64,000 bases of DNA from the NCBI GenBank assembly GCA_020636575.1, contig JACJXP010000001.1:992001-1056000 (forward strand), given 5' to 3'. This DNA is from Chitinophagales bacterium. Lineage in GTDB: Bacteria > Bacteroidota > Bacteroidia > Chitinophagales > Chitinophagaceae. Positions 7,230-15,990 of this stretch are shown here, one piece after another. How positions within the stretch are numbered: the stretch's first letter is position 1; each line of letters begins with the position of its first letter. The notes under the pieces are model-generated. The model was not told the DNA's origin. It saw nothing but the letters and a program-made list of their open reading frames with translations, and made no database searches. Position numbers and translations under genes: made by a program.

Positions 7230-8846
7230 TTATCCGTTCATACTTGCCAGGAACTCCTCATTGCTCTTAGTGCCTTTCATCCTGTTCTGTAACTCTCTCA
7301 TCGCTTCTTCTGCGTTCATATCAGTTAAGTATACACGAAGAAGATTCATCCGCTGCAATACATCTTTTTCCAGTAACAGGTCATCACGGCGGGTGCTGGA
7401 AGCCACAATATCAATAGCAGGGAAGATACGTTTGTTACTAAGCCTTCTGTCAAGCTGCAATTCCATGTTACCTGTTCCCTTGAATTCTTCAAAGATCACC
7501 TCATCCATCTTACTACCTGTATCAACAAGTGCAGTTGCAATGATAGTTAGTGATCCGCCATTCTCAATTTTACGGGCGGCGCCAAAGAATTGCTTGGGTT
7601 TTTGCATGGCATTTGCTTCCACACCACCGGATAATACTTTACCGGACGCTGGAGCCACTGTATTATGTGCCCTGGCAAGACGGGTGATGGAATCAAGCAA
7701 TATCACCACATCATGACCACATTCTACCAAACGTTTTGCTTTTTGTAAAGCGATTGTTGAAACTTTTACATGTTTTTCTGCAGGCTCGTCGAAAGTTGAT
7801 GCGATCACTTCAGCTTTTACGCTACGTTCCATATCGGTTACCTCTTCCGGACGTTCATCTACCAGCACTACCATCAGGTAACATTCCGGATGATTAGCGG
7901 CTATCGCATTGGCCACAGCTTTCAGCAACATTGTTTTACCTGTTTTTGGCTGTGCTACGATCAATCCCCGCTGGCCTTTACCAATAGGAGTAAAGAGGTC
8001 CATTATACGGGTAGAATAATCCGAAGGAACAGTGAAAAGATTCAGCTTTTCAAAAGGGAAAAGCGGGGTCAGGTAATCAAAAGGCACCCTATCCCTTACC
8101 TCTTCCGGACTTTTACCATTAATAGTGTCTACTTTCAGTAAAGCAAAATATTTTTCACCTTCTTTGGGCGGACGAACAGCGCCATGTACTGTATCACCGG
8201 TTTTAAGACCAAATAATTTTATCTGTGAGGGAGATACATACACATCATCGGGAGATGACAAGTAATTGTAATCGGAGGAACGCAGAAAGCCATACCCATC
8301 AGGCATCATTTCCAATACGCCTTCGCTTAGGATCACTCCATCAAATTCAATATTGAAATTCTGTTCCCTGCGGGAAGGGTAAACTTTGTTTTGTGCTGCA
8401 GGAGTTTCCGCAGCTTTTCCTTCTGCTACAGGGGCTTCTTCTCCGTTGCTTGTTTCTTCGGTTTTTTCAGAAACCGTTTCTTCAGCTACTGTTTCTTCCG
8501 AAATTTCTTTCTCGGTTGTTTTTTTACGGGGCCTTTTTGCAGAGCCTTTGTCGTCTTTCTTTACAGGCATACTGGTTCTTTTTGAGTTAGATTTTTCAGT
8601 ACCCTCACTTTCTACTACTGCTTCTTCGCTACTATTAGAGGTACTGGTTTTTATGATGCGTTTTCTTTTACCTTTTTCTTCTTGCTGGCCATTACCAGAC
8701 TTTGATCCTTCAATGGCCTGGCTGTCGAGGATCTTATATACCAAATCCTGCTTGTTCAGCTTTTTGGCGTTGGGGATGTTTAATTGCTCAGCAATGTCTA
8801 GCAACTCAGGAACGAGCATATCGTTCAGTTGGAGAATATCGTACAT
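7230..8846 (-). CDS. rho: Transcription termination factor Rho
   Basis: Rho is the hexameric RNA helicase that ends transcription at factor-dependent sites. The Rho-N domain is at residues 1-47 (LVPELLDIAEQLNIPNAKKL), then a Lys/Glu/Ser-rich low-complexity insertion of about 110 residues (48-157), then the RNA-binding cold-shock domain (LEMMPDGYGFLRSSDYNYL), the P-loop AQPKTGKT (298-305), Walker B and the Q/R-loop region (VVILLDSITRLARAHN). At 538 residues it is well over the 419 of E. coli, entirely through the insertion, which is common in Bacteroidota. It ends with its own intrinsic terminator. Confidence 0.98.
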   Translation of the reverse strand: MYDILQLNDMLVPELLDIAEQLNIPNAKKLNKQDLVYKILDSQAIEGSKSGNGQQEEKGKRKRIIKTSTSNSSEEAVVESEGTEKSNSKRTSMPVKKDDKGSAKRPRKKTTEKEISEETVAEETVSEKTEETSNGEEAPVAEGKAAETPAAQNKVYPSRREQNFNIEFDGVILSEGVLEMMPDGYGFLRSSDYNYLSSPDDVYVSPSQIKLFGLKTGDTVHGAVRPPKEGEKYFALLKVDTINGKSPEEVRDRVPFDYLTPLFPFEKLNLFTVPSDYSTRIMDLFTPIGKGQRGLIVAQPKTGKTMLLKAVANAIAANHPECYLMVVLVDERPEEVTDMERSVKAEVIASTFDEPAEKHVKVSTIALQKAKRLVECGHDVVILLDSITRLARAHNTVAPASGKVLSGGVEANAMQKPKQFFGAARKIENGGSLTIIATALVDTGSKMDEVIFEEFKGTGNMELQLDRRLSNKRIFPAIDIVASSTRRDDLLLEKDVLQRMNLLRVYLTDMNAEEAMRELQNRMKGTKSNEEFLASMNG

Positions 8847-9028
8847 AGAGTAATTCTTGTGTTAATCAGGACTCGCAGTGACCAATCTTAAAATCTGAAA
8901 TTTTGAATTTATGTTGAGAAAAACCGGCGGGTAAATGTGAGCTAAATTTCTGGGGAAACTATACTTATCAGCCGTTTTCCGCTGCAATAATACAGTAAAA
9001 CCCCGAAAATCAAAAATTTTTGGAATAA

Positions 9029-9052
9029 TTAAGCAGCTGATTTCCTGCTTAA
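9029..9052 (-). terminator. Possible weak terminator after the GT4 gene
   Basis: TTAAGCAG-ctgatttc-CTGCTTAA is an 8-bp inverted repeat lying 9 nt after the stop of the leftward glycosyltransferase. The tract after it is AT-rich with a few T residues on the minus strand, so terminator strength is doubtful. The rest of 8847-9060 holds the untranslated leader of rho and no gene I can support. Confidence 0.35.
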
Positions 9053-9060
9053 AAGTAATG

Positions 9061-10167
9061 TTAAGAAGTAGTTGATCCTGCGAGTTTTGCGTACAATTCT
9101 TTCATCTTTTGAATAGTCACTGAAATATTCAAATCAGTACGCATATGTTCTTTTGCTCGCTGACCTATTGTTTTCCGGAGGTCAGCATTTTCATAGAGGT
9201 AAAAAATAGCTTTTGCCAATGCAGAAGCGTTTTTTGCTTGTACCATTAAGCCAGATTGTTCCGGAATCACCAGTTCCTTATTTCCGGGAATATCAGTAAC
9301 AATGGGGGGTATACCCAATGACATGGCTTCCATGGTTGATTTAGACAACCCCTCTCCTTTTATGGATGGTAACACAAATACCTGTGAAGCAGCTACCAAT
9401 GATAAAGGTTCTGCCACATACCCGATGCAATGAATATTGTTTTTGTAAGGGCTGCTACTGATCAACTCTTGAATATGCTTTTTATCGAATCCCTTACCTG
9501 CAAACAAAAAATGAATGGGGAGACCCGGTGCTAAATGATGGGTAGCTTTTAATAAGTAAGGAATTCCTTTCATGGGCCTTACGTTGGCCATGCATATAAC
9601 AGTGAAAGCATCGGCAGGAATTCCATATTGCTCTAATGAGGATACCGGTTGCACATGACTGTACCATTGGGGATCATGACCTTTAAGGATCGTTACTCCT
9701 TTGTGTTTTATAAGCAAACTGTTTTTGCGGATGGTTTCTTCAATTTCATTGGTGATGCACCATATTTTATCAACCCTTGGATGCAGGTATTTTAAATATT
9801 GGGCGGGATCGTACCAATGTACATTCCCGGCATAGCCCCTGTACAATAATACTTTTACAGAAAGTTTTTTGGCAGCAGGAATACCATTAGACGAAGCTTT
9901 GGAATTGAACAAATGAAGAATATGGTAGCCGCCTTTTTCCAGCTCTTTCCTGATCATTTTGATCGAAGGCTTATGAAATTTTTTAACCGGGTGAGATTCT
10001 ATTACACGGATCCCGGCCTTTTTGAAATAAGGCGTCCAGGCAGCATCGGGGTAGGTCATAATGGTGATATCTAACCCTGCTTTTTGTAACCCGATAAACA
10101 GCTCAGCTTCCGGCCGGGGCGATACAAATTCCCGGTAATCGCTGATGACAAGTACTTTAATCCTCAT
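9061..10167 (-). CDS. Glycosyltransferase family 4 protein
   Basis: The 368-residue protein has the two Rossmann-like domains of GT-B, GT4-type retaining glycosyltransferases. The N-terminal domain ends near residue 165; the donor-binding C-terminal domain contains VICMANVRPMKGIPYLLKA, HFLFAGKGFDKKHI, and the E-x7-E motif in GEGLSKSTMEAMSLGIPPIV. The donor and acceptor cannot be read from sequence. No other polysaccharide genes are nearby, so it looks like a solitary enzyme. It is divergent from asnS with a short gap. Confidence 0.88.
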   Translation of the reverse strand: MRIKVLVISDYREFVSPRPEAELFIGLQKAGLDITIMTYPDAAWTPYFKKAGIRVIESHPVKKFHKPSIKMIRKELEKGGYHILHLFNSKASSNGIPAAKKLSVKVLLYRGYAGNVHWYDPAQYLKYLHPRVDKIWCITNEIEETIRKNSLLIKHKGVTILKGHDPQWYSHVQPVSSLEQYGIPADAFTVICMANVRPMKGIPYLLKATHHLAPGLPIHFLFAGKGFDKKHIQELISSSPYKNNIHCIGYVAEPLSLVAASQVFVLPSIKGEGLSKSTMEAMSLGIPPIVTDIPGNKELVIPEQSGLMVQAKNASALAKAIFYLYENADLRKTIGQRAKEHMRTDLNISVTIQKMKELYAKLAGSTTS

Positions 10168-10211
10168 GTAATTGACTGCCTTTGCGGCTAAGGTAGTTGG
10201 TTTATGAATCT

Positions 10212-10219
10212 TACCTTTG
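10212..10219 (+). promoter_or_regulatory. -7 element of the asnS promoter
   Basis: TACCTTTG matches the Bacteroidota TAnnTTTG element exactly and lies 19 nt before the chosen asnS start codon. No good -33 TTTG is found at the usual 19-21 nt upstream. Confidence 0.5.
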
Positions 10220-10238
10220 CACCTCCAAAATCAGAATA

Positions 10239-11693
10239 ATGTTCAATAAGCGGATCAAAATAAAGGAATTACTGGCACAGGAGCCAAAAGGACAAGAAGC
10301 AACTGTAATGGGTTGGGTAAAAACATTCCGTAATAACCAATTCATTGCATTGAATGATGGAAGTACCAATAATAACATACAGGTAGTGGCAGCTTTGGGA
10401 AAATTTGATGATGAACTTTTGAAAAGGATCACTACATCCGCTTCTTTAAAAGTTACCGGTACAGTGGTACCCTCGTTAGGAAAGGGGCAGACGATGGATT
10501 TGAATGCAGAGACCATAGAAATTTTGGGTGATAGTGATCCGGAACAGTATCCGCTGCAACCTAAAAAACATAGCCTTGAATTTTTAAGAGAAAAAGCCCA
10601 TTTGCGTTTTCGCACTAATACATTCGGCGCTGTTTTTCGTGTAAGGCATGCATTGGCATTTGCTGTTCATAAATTCTTTAATGAAAAAGGGTTTGTGTAT
10701 ATGCATACACCCATCATTACTGCCAGTGATGCGGAAGGCGCCGGCGAAATGTTTAAAGTAACCACATTACCGCTGGAAGGAAACATCCCAAAAAATGAAG
10801 ACGGTACGGTTAACTATGAAGAGGATTTTTTTGGAAAGGCCACCAATCTTACCGTAAGCGGTCAGCTGGAAGGAGAACTGGGTGCAACAGCTTTTGGTGA
10901 TATCTATACCTTTGGCCCCACTTTCAGGGCGGAAAATTCCAACACCACAAGACATCTTGCTGAGTTCTGGATGATAGAACCGGAAATGGCTTTTTACGAC
11001 CTGGAAGATAATATGAACCTGGCCGAAGAGTTCATCAAATACATTATCCGTTATGCGATCGCTAATAATAAAGAAGATCTTGAATTTTTAGCGCAGCGGC
11101 TGGCAGATGAGGAAAAGCAATTACCACAGGATAAGCGCAGTGAAATGGGGCTGATGGAAAAACTGGATTTTGTACTCAACAACGAGTTTGAAAGATTGAC
11201 ATACACAGATGCAATTGATGTTCTGAAAAACAGCAATTACAGTAAAAAGAAAAAATTTCAATATGAAATAACAGGCTGGGGAATGGATCTCCAGAGTGAG
11301 CATGAACGTTACCTGGTAGAAAAGCATTTTAAAAAACCTGTTATACTTTATAATTATCCCGCAGCTATCAAAGCATTTTATATGCGGCAGAATGATAATT
11401 GTGAACCCGGACAACAAACGGTGGCGGCGATGGATATCCTGGCGCCGGGCATAGGAGAAATTGTCGGTGGCTCACAAAGAGAAGAAAGACTTGATAAACT
11501 CCAGTCAAGAATGAAAGATATGGAAGTACCGGCCGAAGAATTGTGGTGGTACCTGGACACAAGAAGATTTGGTACTGTACCACATTCAGGTTTTGGATTA
11601 GGGTTTGAAAGAATGGTACAGTTTGTTACCGGGATGACAAATATCAGAGATGTCATCGCATTCCCGAGGACTCCGGGTAGTGCGGAGTTCTAA
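10239..11693 (+). CDS. asnS: Asparaginyl-tRNA synthetase
   Basis: AsnRS is the class IIb enzyme that charges tRNA-Asn. The N-terminal OB-fold anticodon-binding domain covers about residues 15-105; class II motif 2 is seen as FGPTFRAENSNTTRHLAEFW and motif 3 as HSGFGLGFERMVQFVTG near the end. The start is the ATG at 10239 (MFNKRIKIKEL), giving 484 residues; an upstream in-frame ATG at 10197 would place the -7 promoter element inside the gene. A strong terminator follows, so asnS is monocistronic. Confidence 0.97.
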   Translation: MFNKRIKIKELLAQEPKGQEATVMGWVKTFRNNQFIALNDGSTNNNIQVVAALGKFDDELLKRITTSASLKVTGTVVPSLGKGQTMDLNAETIEILGDSDPEQYPLQPKKHSLEFLREKAHLRFRTNTFGAVFRVRHALAFAVHKFFNEKGFVYMHTPIITASDAEGAGEMFKVTTLPLEGNIPKNEDGTVNYEEDFFGKATNLTVSGQLEGELGATAFGDIYTFGPTFRAENSNTTRHLAEFWMIEPEMAFYDLEDNMNLAEEFIKYIIRYAIANNKEDLEFLAQRLADEEKQLPQDKRSEMGLMEKLDFVLNNEFERLTYTDAIDVLKNSNYSKKKKFQYEITGWGMDLQSEHERYLVEKHFKKPVILYNYPAAIKAFYMRQNDNCEPGQQTVAAMDILAPGIGEIVGGSQREERLDKLQSRMKDMEVPAEELWWYLDTRRFGTVPHSGFGLGFERMVQFVTGMTNIRDVIAFPRTPGSAEF

Positions 11694-11720
11694 CGATCCA
11701 AAGAAATGTACTATGATGTA

Positions 11721-11753
11721 AAGAGATGCTCAGGGGCATCTCTTTCTTTTTTG
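11721..11753 (+). terminator. Intrinsic terminator after asnS
   Basis: AAGAGATGC-tcaggg-GCATCTCTT is a nine-pair stem followed by TCTTTTTT. It lies 27 nt after the asnS stop. Confidence 0.85.
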
Positions 11754-11783
11754 TAAAAGGAGTAAAAACATTATCTTTTATTA

Positions 11784-14501
11784 ATGAAATCAGGACTACT
11801 TATTTTACTGCTAATTACGAGGATCTTATCTGCAGATGCCCAGTTATTAGAAAAACAAAATGATAGCCTCATTTTATTTTATCAACAAGGAAAATATTCA
11901 AAAGCAATTGAAGTGGGAGAAAGGGCTGTACAAACAGCCAAAAAAGAATTTGGAGAGATGACAAATGAATATGCCGGTAGCCTGGCCAATCTGGCGGCAT
12001 TGTCTGATATAACGGGCAATTATAGCAAAGCCGAACCCTTGTTTATAGAGGCGATGAATATCCTTAAAAAAGTACTGGGGAGCGAACATCCGGATTACAC
12101 CACCAATCTGAATAACCTGGCGTTAATGTATTTTAACATGGGCAACTATGGCAAAGCTGAACCCTTGTATGTAGAGACCATAAATATCCGTAAAAAAGTG
12201 CTGGGCAGCGAACATCCGGATTATGCTAAAAGCCTGAACGGCCTGGCGTTGTTGTATAAAAGCATGGGCAACTATAGCAAAGCTGAACCTATGTATTTGG
12301 AGGCCATGAATGTCCGTAAAAAAGTGCTAGGCACCGAACATCCGGATTATGCCAACAGCCTGAACAACCTGGCGTTTTTGTATGATGAAATGGGCAACTA
12401 TAGCAAAGCTGAACCCATGTATTTGGAGGCTTTGAATGTCCTTAAAAAAGTGCTGGGCAGCGAACATCCGGAATATGCCAGTAGCCTGAACAACCTGGCA
12501 ATATTGTATGATAAAATGGGTAACTATGGCAAAGCTGAACCCTTGTATGCGGAGGCCTTGAATATCCGTAAAAAAGTACTGGGCACCAAACATCCGTATT
12601 ATGCTCAAAGTCTGAACAACTTGGCGTTTTTGTATAAAAGCATGGGCAACTATGGCAAAGCTGAACCCTTGTATGTGGAGGCCATGAATATCCGTAAAGA
12701 AGTGCTGGGTGCCGAACATCCGGATTATGCTCAGAGCCTGAACAACCTGGCATCTTTGTATGATGAAATAGGCAACTATGGCAAAGCTGAACCCTACTTG
12801 ATCAAGGGTTCAGCCATAAAATTTAATCATCTATTGGCCAATTTCACCAATCTTTCCGAAAAGGAAAAACAAATATGGCTGGATGTTGTCGATGATGTAA
12901 ATGAATTGATCTTAAGCTTTCAGCATCACTACCCGTCTTTGTCAGATACTGCCAGGCGGTTCATCTTAAACCAGCAATTATTATTAAAATCTTTGATACT
13001 CTCTGATAGTAAGGACATTTTACAAAATATTCAAATAAACAAAGACAGTAGTTTACAAAAAATATACAGTGACTGGACAGAAACTAAAAAGCAGTTATCT
13101 GTGCAATATAGTCTGCCGGTAACTAAACGCAGTATTGAACTCAGCAACCTGGAGCAACAGGCGGAGGATCTGGAAAAGCAACTCAATACAAAATCGTCTG
13201 CTTTTCGTCAGCAGCAGCAATCTCTCCGCATCAAAATCATTGATGTACAAAAAGGACTCAGGCAGGATGAAGCAACTGTTGAATTCGTACGTTTCCGACT
13301 ATATAACAAAAAATGGACTGATAGTATCATATATGCCGCCTACATTCTTAAAAAAGGGGATGTCATTCCTCTCTTTGTTCCCCTTTTTGTAGAAAAACAA
13401 TTAGAGCAACTGTTAGCAGGTGCAGGAAAGACCTCTACTTCTACTGCAAGAATTTTATACCAAAGTCAGGGAGGTGAGGGTAAGAAAAATTCATTAGGAA
13501 AAAAAGTATATGATCTGGTCTGGAAACCCTTGGAGCCCTTCTTAAAAGATGTACAATCAGTATCATACTCACCTGCGGGTAAACTTTATGGTATTGCTTT
13601 TCATGCATTACCAGTTGATGATAAAAACCTGCTCATGGATAAATATGAATTGAATCAATATATCAGCACCAGGCAGGTAGCTTTAAGAAACATAGAGGAA
13701 CAAAATTCAAAGCCTGAAAATATTATACTATTTGGGAATGCAAATTTTTCTATGGACAGTCTTCAATTGGTGAAGCAACGGAAAATAGAACCCACATTTT
13801 CTAGCTCATTTTACACACCTTCAACAAGAGGTTCAGGTATCGGTTTATGGCCCAACCTACCCGGTTCTGCAGAAGAGATCAAAACAATAAAAAAACTTTT
13901 TGATCAGAACGGTGTTTCTACCCGGGTATATACCCAAACCGATGCATCAGAAGATAATTTAAAAGCATTGGATGGCATATCGCCACAGGTATTACACCTG
14001 GCCACACATGGATTCTTTTTACCCGAACCAGATAATCAAACAAAGAAAAAAGAAACTATTGGAGGACAGAACACATATAAGCTTGCGGAAGATCCACTTT
14101 TAAGAAGTGGTTTAATATTTTCAGGAGGTAATTATGCCTGGAGTGGTAAAACACCGATAGAAGGTGTGGAAGATGGAATTGCCACAGCCTATGAAATAGC
14201 GCAACTCAATTTATCAAATACTGAGCTGGTGGTAATGAGTGCCTGCGAAACAGCTTTGGGCGATATAAAAGGAAGTGAAGGGGTGTATGGTTTGCAACGG
14301 GCATTTAAATTGGCCGGTGTCAAAAAAATGATCGCCAGTTTGTGGAAAGTGCCTGATAAAGAAACGGCCGAATTAATGACCGATTTTTATGGTTACTGGA
14401 TGAAAGGACAAACTATTAATGAAGCATTTACCCATGCACAGGCTGAGATGAGAAAAAAATATCCTCCTTTTTATTGGGCAGCTTTTGTTCTAGTGGAGTA
14501 G
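11784..14501 (+). CDS. Secreted TPR-CHAT domain protein (caspase-like protease fold)
   Basis: This 905-residue protein has a signal peptide (residues 1-19), then a tetratricopeptide array of the kinesin-light-chain type with six nearly identical 42-residue units (about residues 80-331), flanked by degenerate units. A helical linker follows (about 345-500), then a C-terminal CHAT domain. The CHAT catalytic dyad is intact: His742 in HLATHGFF and Cys821 in VVMSACETALG. CHAT proteins belong to the caspase/separase clan, and TPR-CHAT proteins are proteases in some defence systems. This one is predicted to be exported and stands alone behind the asnS terminator, so substrate and trigger are unknown. 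Confidence 0.9.
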   Translation: MKSGLLILLLITRILSADAQLLEKQNDSLILFYQQGKYSKAIEVGERAVQTAKKEFGEMTNEYAGSLANLAALSDITGNYSKAEPLFIEAMNILKKVLGSEHPDYTTNLNNLALMYFNMGNYGKAEPLYVETINIRKKVLGSEHPDYAKSLNGLALLYKSMGNYSKAEPMYLEAMNVRKKVLGTEHPDYANSLNNLAFLYDEMGNYSKAEPMYLEALNVLKKVLGSEHPEYASSLNNLAILYDKMGNYGKAEPLYAEALNIRKKVLGTKHPYYAQSLNNLAFLYKSMGNYGKAEPLYVEAMNIRKEVLGAEHPDYAQSLNNLASLYDEIGNYGKAEPYLIKGSAIKFNHLLANFTNLSEKEKQIWLDVVDDVNELILSFQHHYPSLSDTARRFILNQQLLLKSLILSDSKDILQNIQINKDSSLQKIYSDWTETKKQLSVQYSLPVTKRSIELSNLEQQAEDLEKQLNTKSSAFRQQQQSLRIKIIDVQKGLRQDEATVEFVRFRLYNKKWTDSIIYAAYILKKGDVIPLFVPLFVEKQLEQLLAGAGKTSTSTARILYQSQGGEGKKNSLGKKVYDLVWKPLEPFLKDVQSVSYSPAGKLYGIAFHALPVDDKNLLMDKYELNQYISTRQVALRNIEEQNSKPENIILFGNANFSMDSLQLVKQRKIEPTFSSSFYTPSTRGSGIGLWPNLPGSAEEIKTIKKLFDQNGVSTRVYTQTDASEDNLKALDGISPQVLHLATHGFFLPEPDNQTKKKETIGGQNTYKLAEDPLLRSGLIFSGGNYAWSGKTPIEGVEDGIATAYEIAQLNLSNTELVVMSACETALGDIKGSEGVYGLQRAFKLAGVKKMIASLWKVPDKETAELMTDFYGYWMKGQTINEAFTHAQAEMRKKYPPFYWAAFVLVE
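12021..12776 (+). repeat. Six tandem 126-bp repeats encoding TPR units
   Basis: The repeat begins at 12021, 12147, 12273, 12399, 12525 and 12651, with an exact 126-bp period and no length variation. Each unit encodes Y(S/G)KAEP at its start, KKVLG and HPxYA in the middle, and LNNLA near the end; a degenerate seventh unit starts at 12777. The high nucleotide similarity suggests recent expansion or homogenisation. Confidence 0.95.
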
Positions 14502-14508
14502 CCTGATC

Positions 14509-15336
14509 TTATTCATGTATACACATCACAGGTACATGTGACTGGTACACCAGTTGCTTGGTTGAACTGGGTTTAAATATTCCTTCTAATAATTTGTGTT
14601 TTTTAGGAATGGTAATGATCATATCCAGGTTATTCTTTTCTGCAAATTCATTGATGCCATCTTCAATGTCTTCATTATCTATAAAGTGATATTGGGGCCT
14701 GGCACCTTCCAGCATCGTATGCAGCAATGCAGATTGTTCGGGAGTATCCGGCGTAAAGTGTTTTTCTTTATGATCAACATTCAATACAAGCAATTCTGCT
14801 CCCCACTCGTTTACAAGATCCCTGATGAAATGAACAGGTGTTGATTCAACTACATTTTTAAAATCGCAGGCAAAGCCTACTTTCTTTATACCACTTCCAA
14901 AAGTTTTGCCCGGCGGCACACAGATCACCGGCCAGGTAAGATGACGGATAGCAGTAAGTGTATTGCTGCCAAATATCATTCGCTCAATACCAGAGGCTCC
15001 TTTTGAACCCATGACCACTGCAAAGGGGTTAATAGAGTTGCAAAGATTTTCCAGTTCATCAGCCACATTGCCCAATCTTGTTTCTGCATAAACTTTCACT
15101 TCGCCAGAAACAATGTGTTCCACTTCTTTTTTCAACTCATTGATCTTTTCATCAGCCGTTTTTTTCATTTCTTCAACAGAAACCAAAACAACAGGCACAT
15201 CGGTATAGCTGACCGGAATGTTGTACACATGCAGCAACATTAAACTTGCCTTTATGGACTTTGCCATATCAATTGCATAGTGTAATGCATTGGTGGCAAC
15301 CGGTGAAAAATCAGTGGGAACAATAATTGTTTTCAT
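14509..15336 (-). CDS. Universal stress protein, tandem UspA domains
   Basis: The 275-residue cytoplasmic protein holds two Usp domains. The first (1-145) begins KTIIVPTDFSPVATNALHYA and ends with the ATP-binding-type loop MGSKGASGIERMIFGSNT. The second (about 150-275) is more divergent and lacks a clear glycine loop (ITIPKKHKLLEGIFKPSSTK). This pattern of one canonical and one degenerate domain is common for Bacteroidota Usp proteins. It is convergent with the CHAT gene (7-nt gap) and divergent from the ExbD-like gene, so it is monocistronic. Confidence 0.92.
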   Translation of the reverse strand: MKTIIVPTDFSPVATNALHYAIDMAKSIKASLMLLHVYNIPVSYTDVPVVLVSVEEMKKTADEKINELKKEVEHIVSGEVKVYAETRLGNVADELENLCNSINPFAVVMGSKGASGIERMIFGSNTLTAIRHLTWPVICVPPGKTFGSGIKKVGFACDFKNVVESTPVHFIRDLVNEWGAELLVLNVDHKEKHFTPDTPEQSALLHTMLEGARPQYHFIDNEDIEDGINEFAEKNNLDMIITIPKKHKLLEGIFKPSSTKQLVYQSHVPVMCIHE

Positions 15337-15456
15337 GATTGATTTTTTACAGTACTAAAGCTACCAATAATAATGCCTTATTGGCATGAGCATTGTCATA
15401 CAAAATAATGATTTCATTATGGATTTCGGCGGAAGTTTTGTCTCAATAAAAAAGCT

Positions 15457-15990
15457 ATGGATAACTATACTGTTACTGAGAAAATTAACTTCAGGTCCAA
15501 GGCTAAAAAGCAGGCAAAGCATCGATTGCGAATAGATATGACCCCCATGGTTGATCTTGGATTTCTGTTGATCACATTTTTTGTTATTACAACAGAAATG
15601 ATCAAGCCTACTTATATGGACATTGCTATGCCTAAAGATGGTGGAAGCGATATGGAAATTGGAAAATCCTATGTTATTACAGTTATTCCGAATGGGAAAG
15701 AAATATATTACTACGAAGGGGACTGGAATGAAGCAAAGAAAGAGAGCCGGATTAAAGCAATAACGATCCCAGGGCTAAGACAGGTTATCTCAAACAAAAA
15801 AGATCAGTTAAGTGATCTGGAGAAATACAAAGAAGGACCAGAAGGGTTAATGCTACTAATAAAACCTACAGCCAGGGCTGATTATAAAACAGTTGTTGAT
15901 TTACTGGATGAAACAACTATAAACCAGGTTAAGAAATATGCGATAGTAAATATCAGCAAGGAAGAAAGCGATTGGATAAGACAGCCTTGA
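15457..15990 (+). CDS. ExbD/TolR-like protein
   Basis: ExbD-type proteins are the single-helix stator partners of ExbB that feed proton-motive force to TonB. The 177-residue protein has the family features: a basic N-terminus, MTPMVDLGFLLITFFVITTE as the single membrane helix with the conserved Asp (residue 32), and a periplasmic domain. No exbB or tonB gene is nearby, so it is an orphan and may pair with an ExbB encoded elsewhere. It ends at the base adjacent to the convergent DUF3089 gene. Confidence 0.85.
   Translation: MDNYTVTEKINFRSKAKKQAKHRLRIDMTPMVDLGFLLITFFVITTEMIKPTYMDIAMPKDGGSDMEIGKSYVITVIPNGKEIYYYEGDWNEAKKESRIKAITIPGLRQVISNKKDQLSDLEKYKEGPEGLMLLIKPTARADYKTVVDLLDETTINQVKKYAIVNISKEESDWIRQP

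Noticed and set aside
8386..8853. Open frames antisense to the 5' part of rho
   Set aside because: They are opposite the low-complexity Lys/Glu coding region, which gives few stops on the other strand; no start signals or family resemblance.
12327..12753. Long open frames antisense to the TPR repeats
   Set aside because: They repeat with the same 126-bp period as the coding strand and reflect its codon pattern, not a second gene.
12021..12776. Regular repeats that might be taken for a CRISPR array
   Set aside because: The period is 126 bp, units are adjacent without spacers and all lie in one frame of the TPR-CHAT gene.
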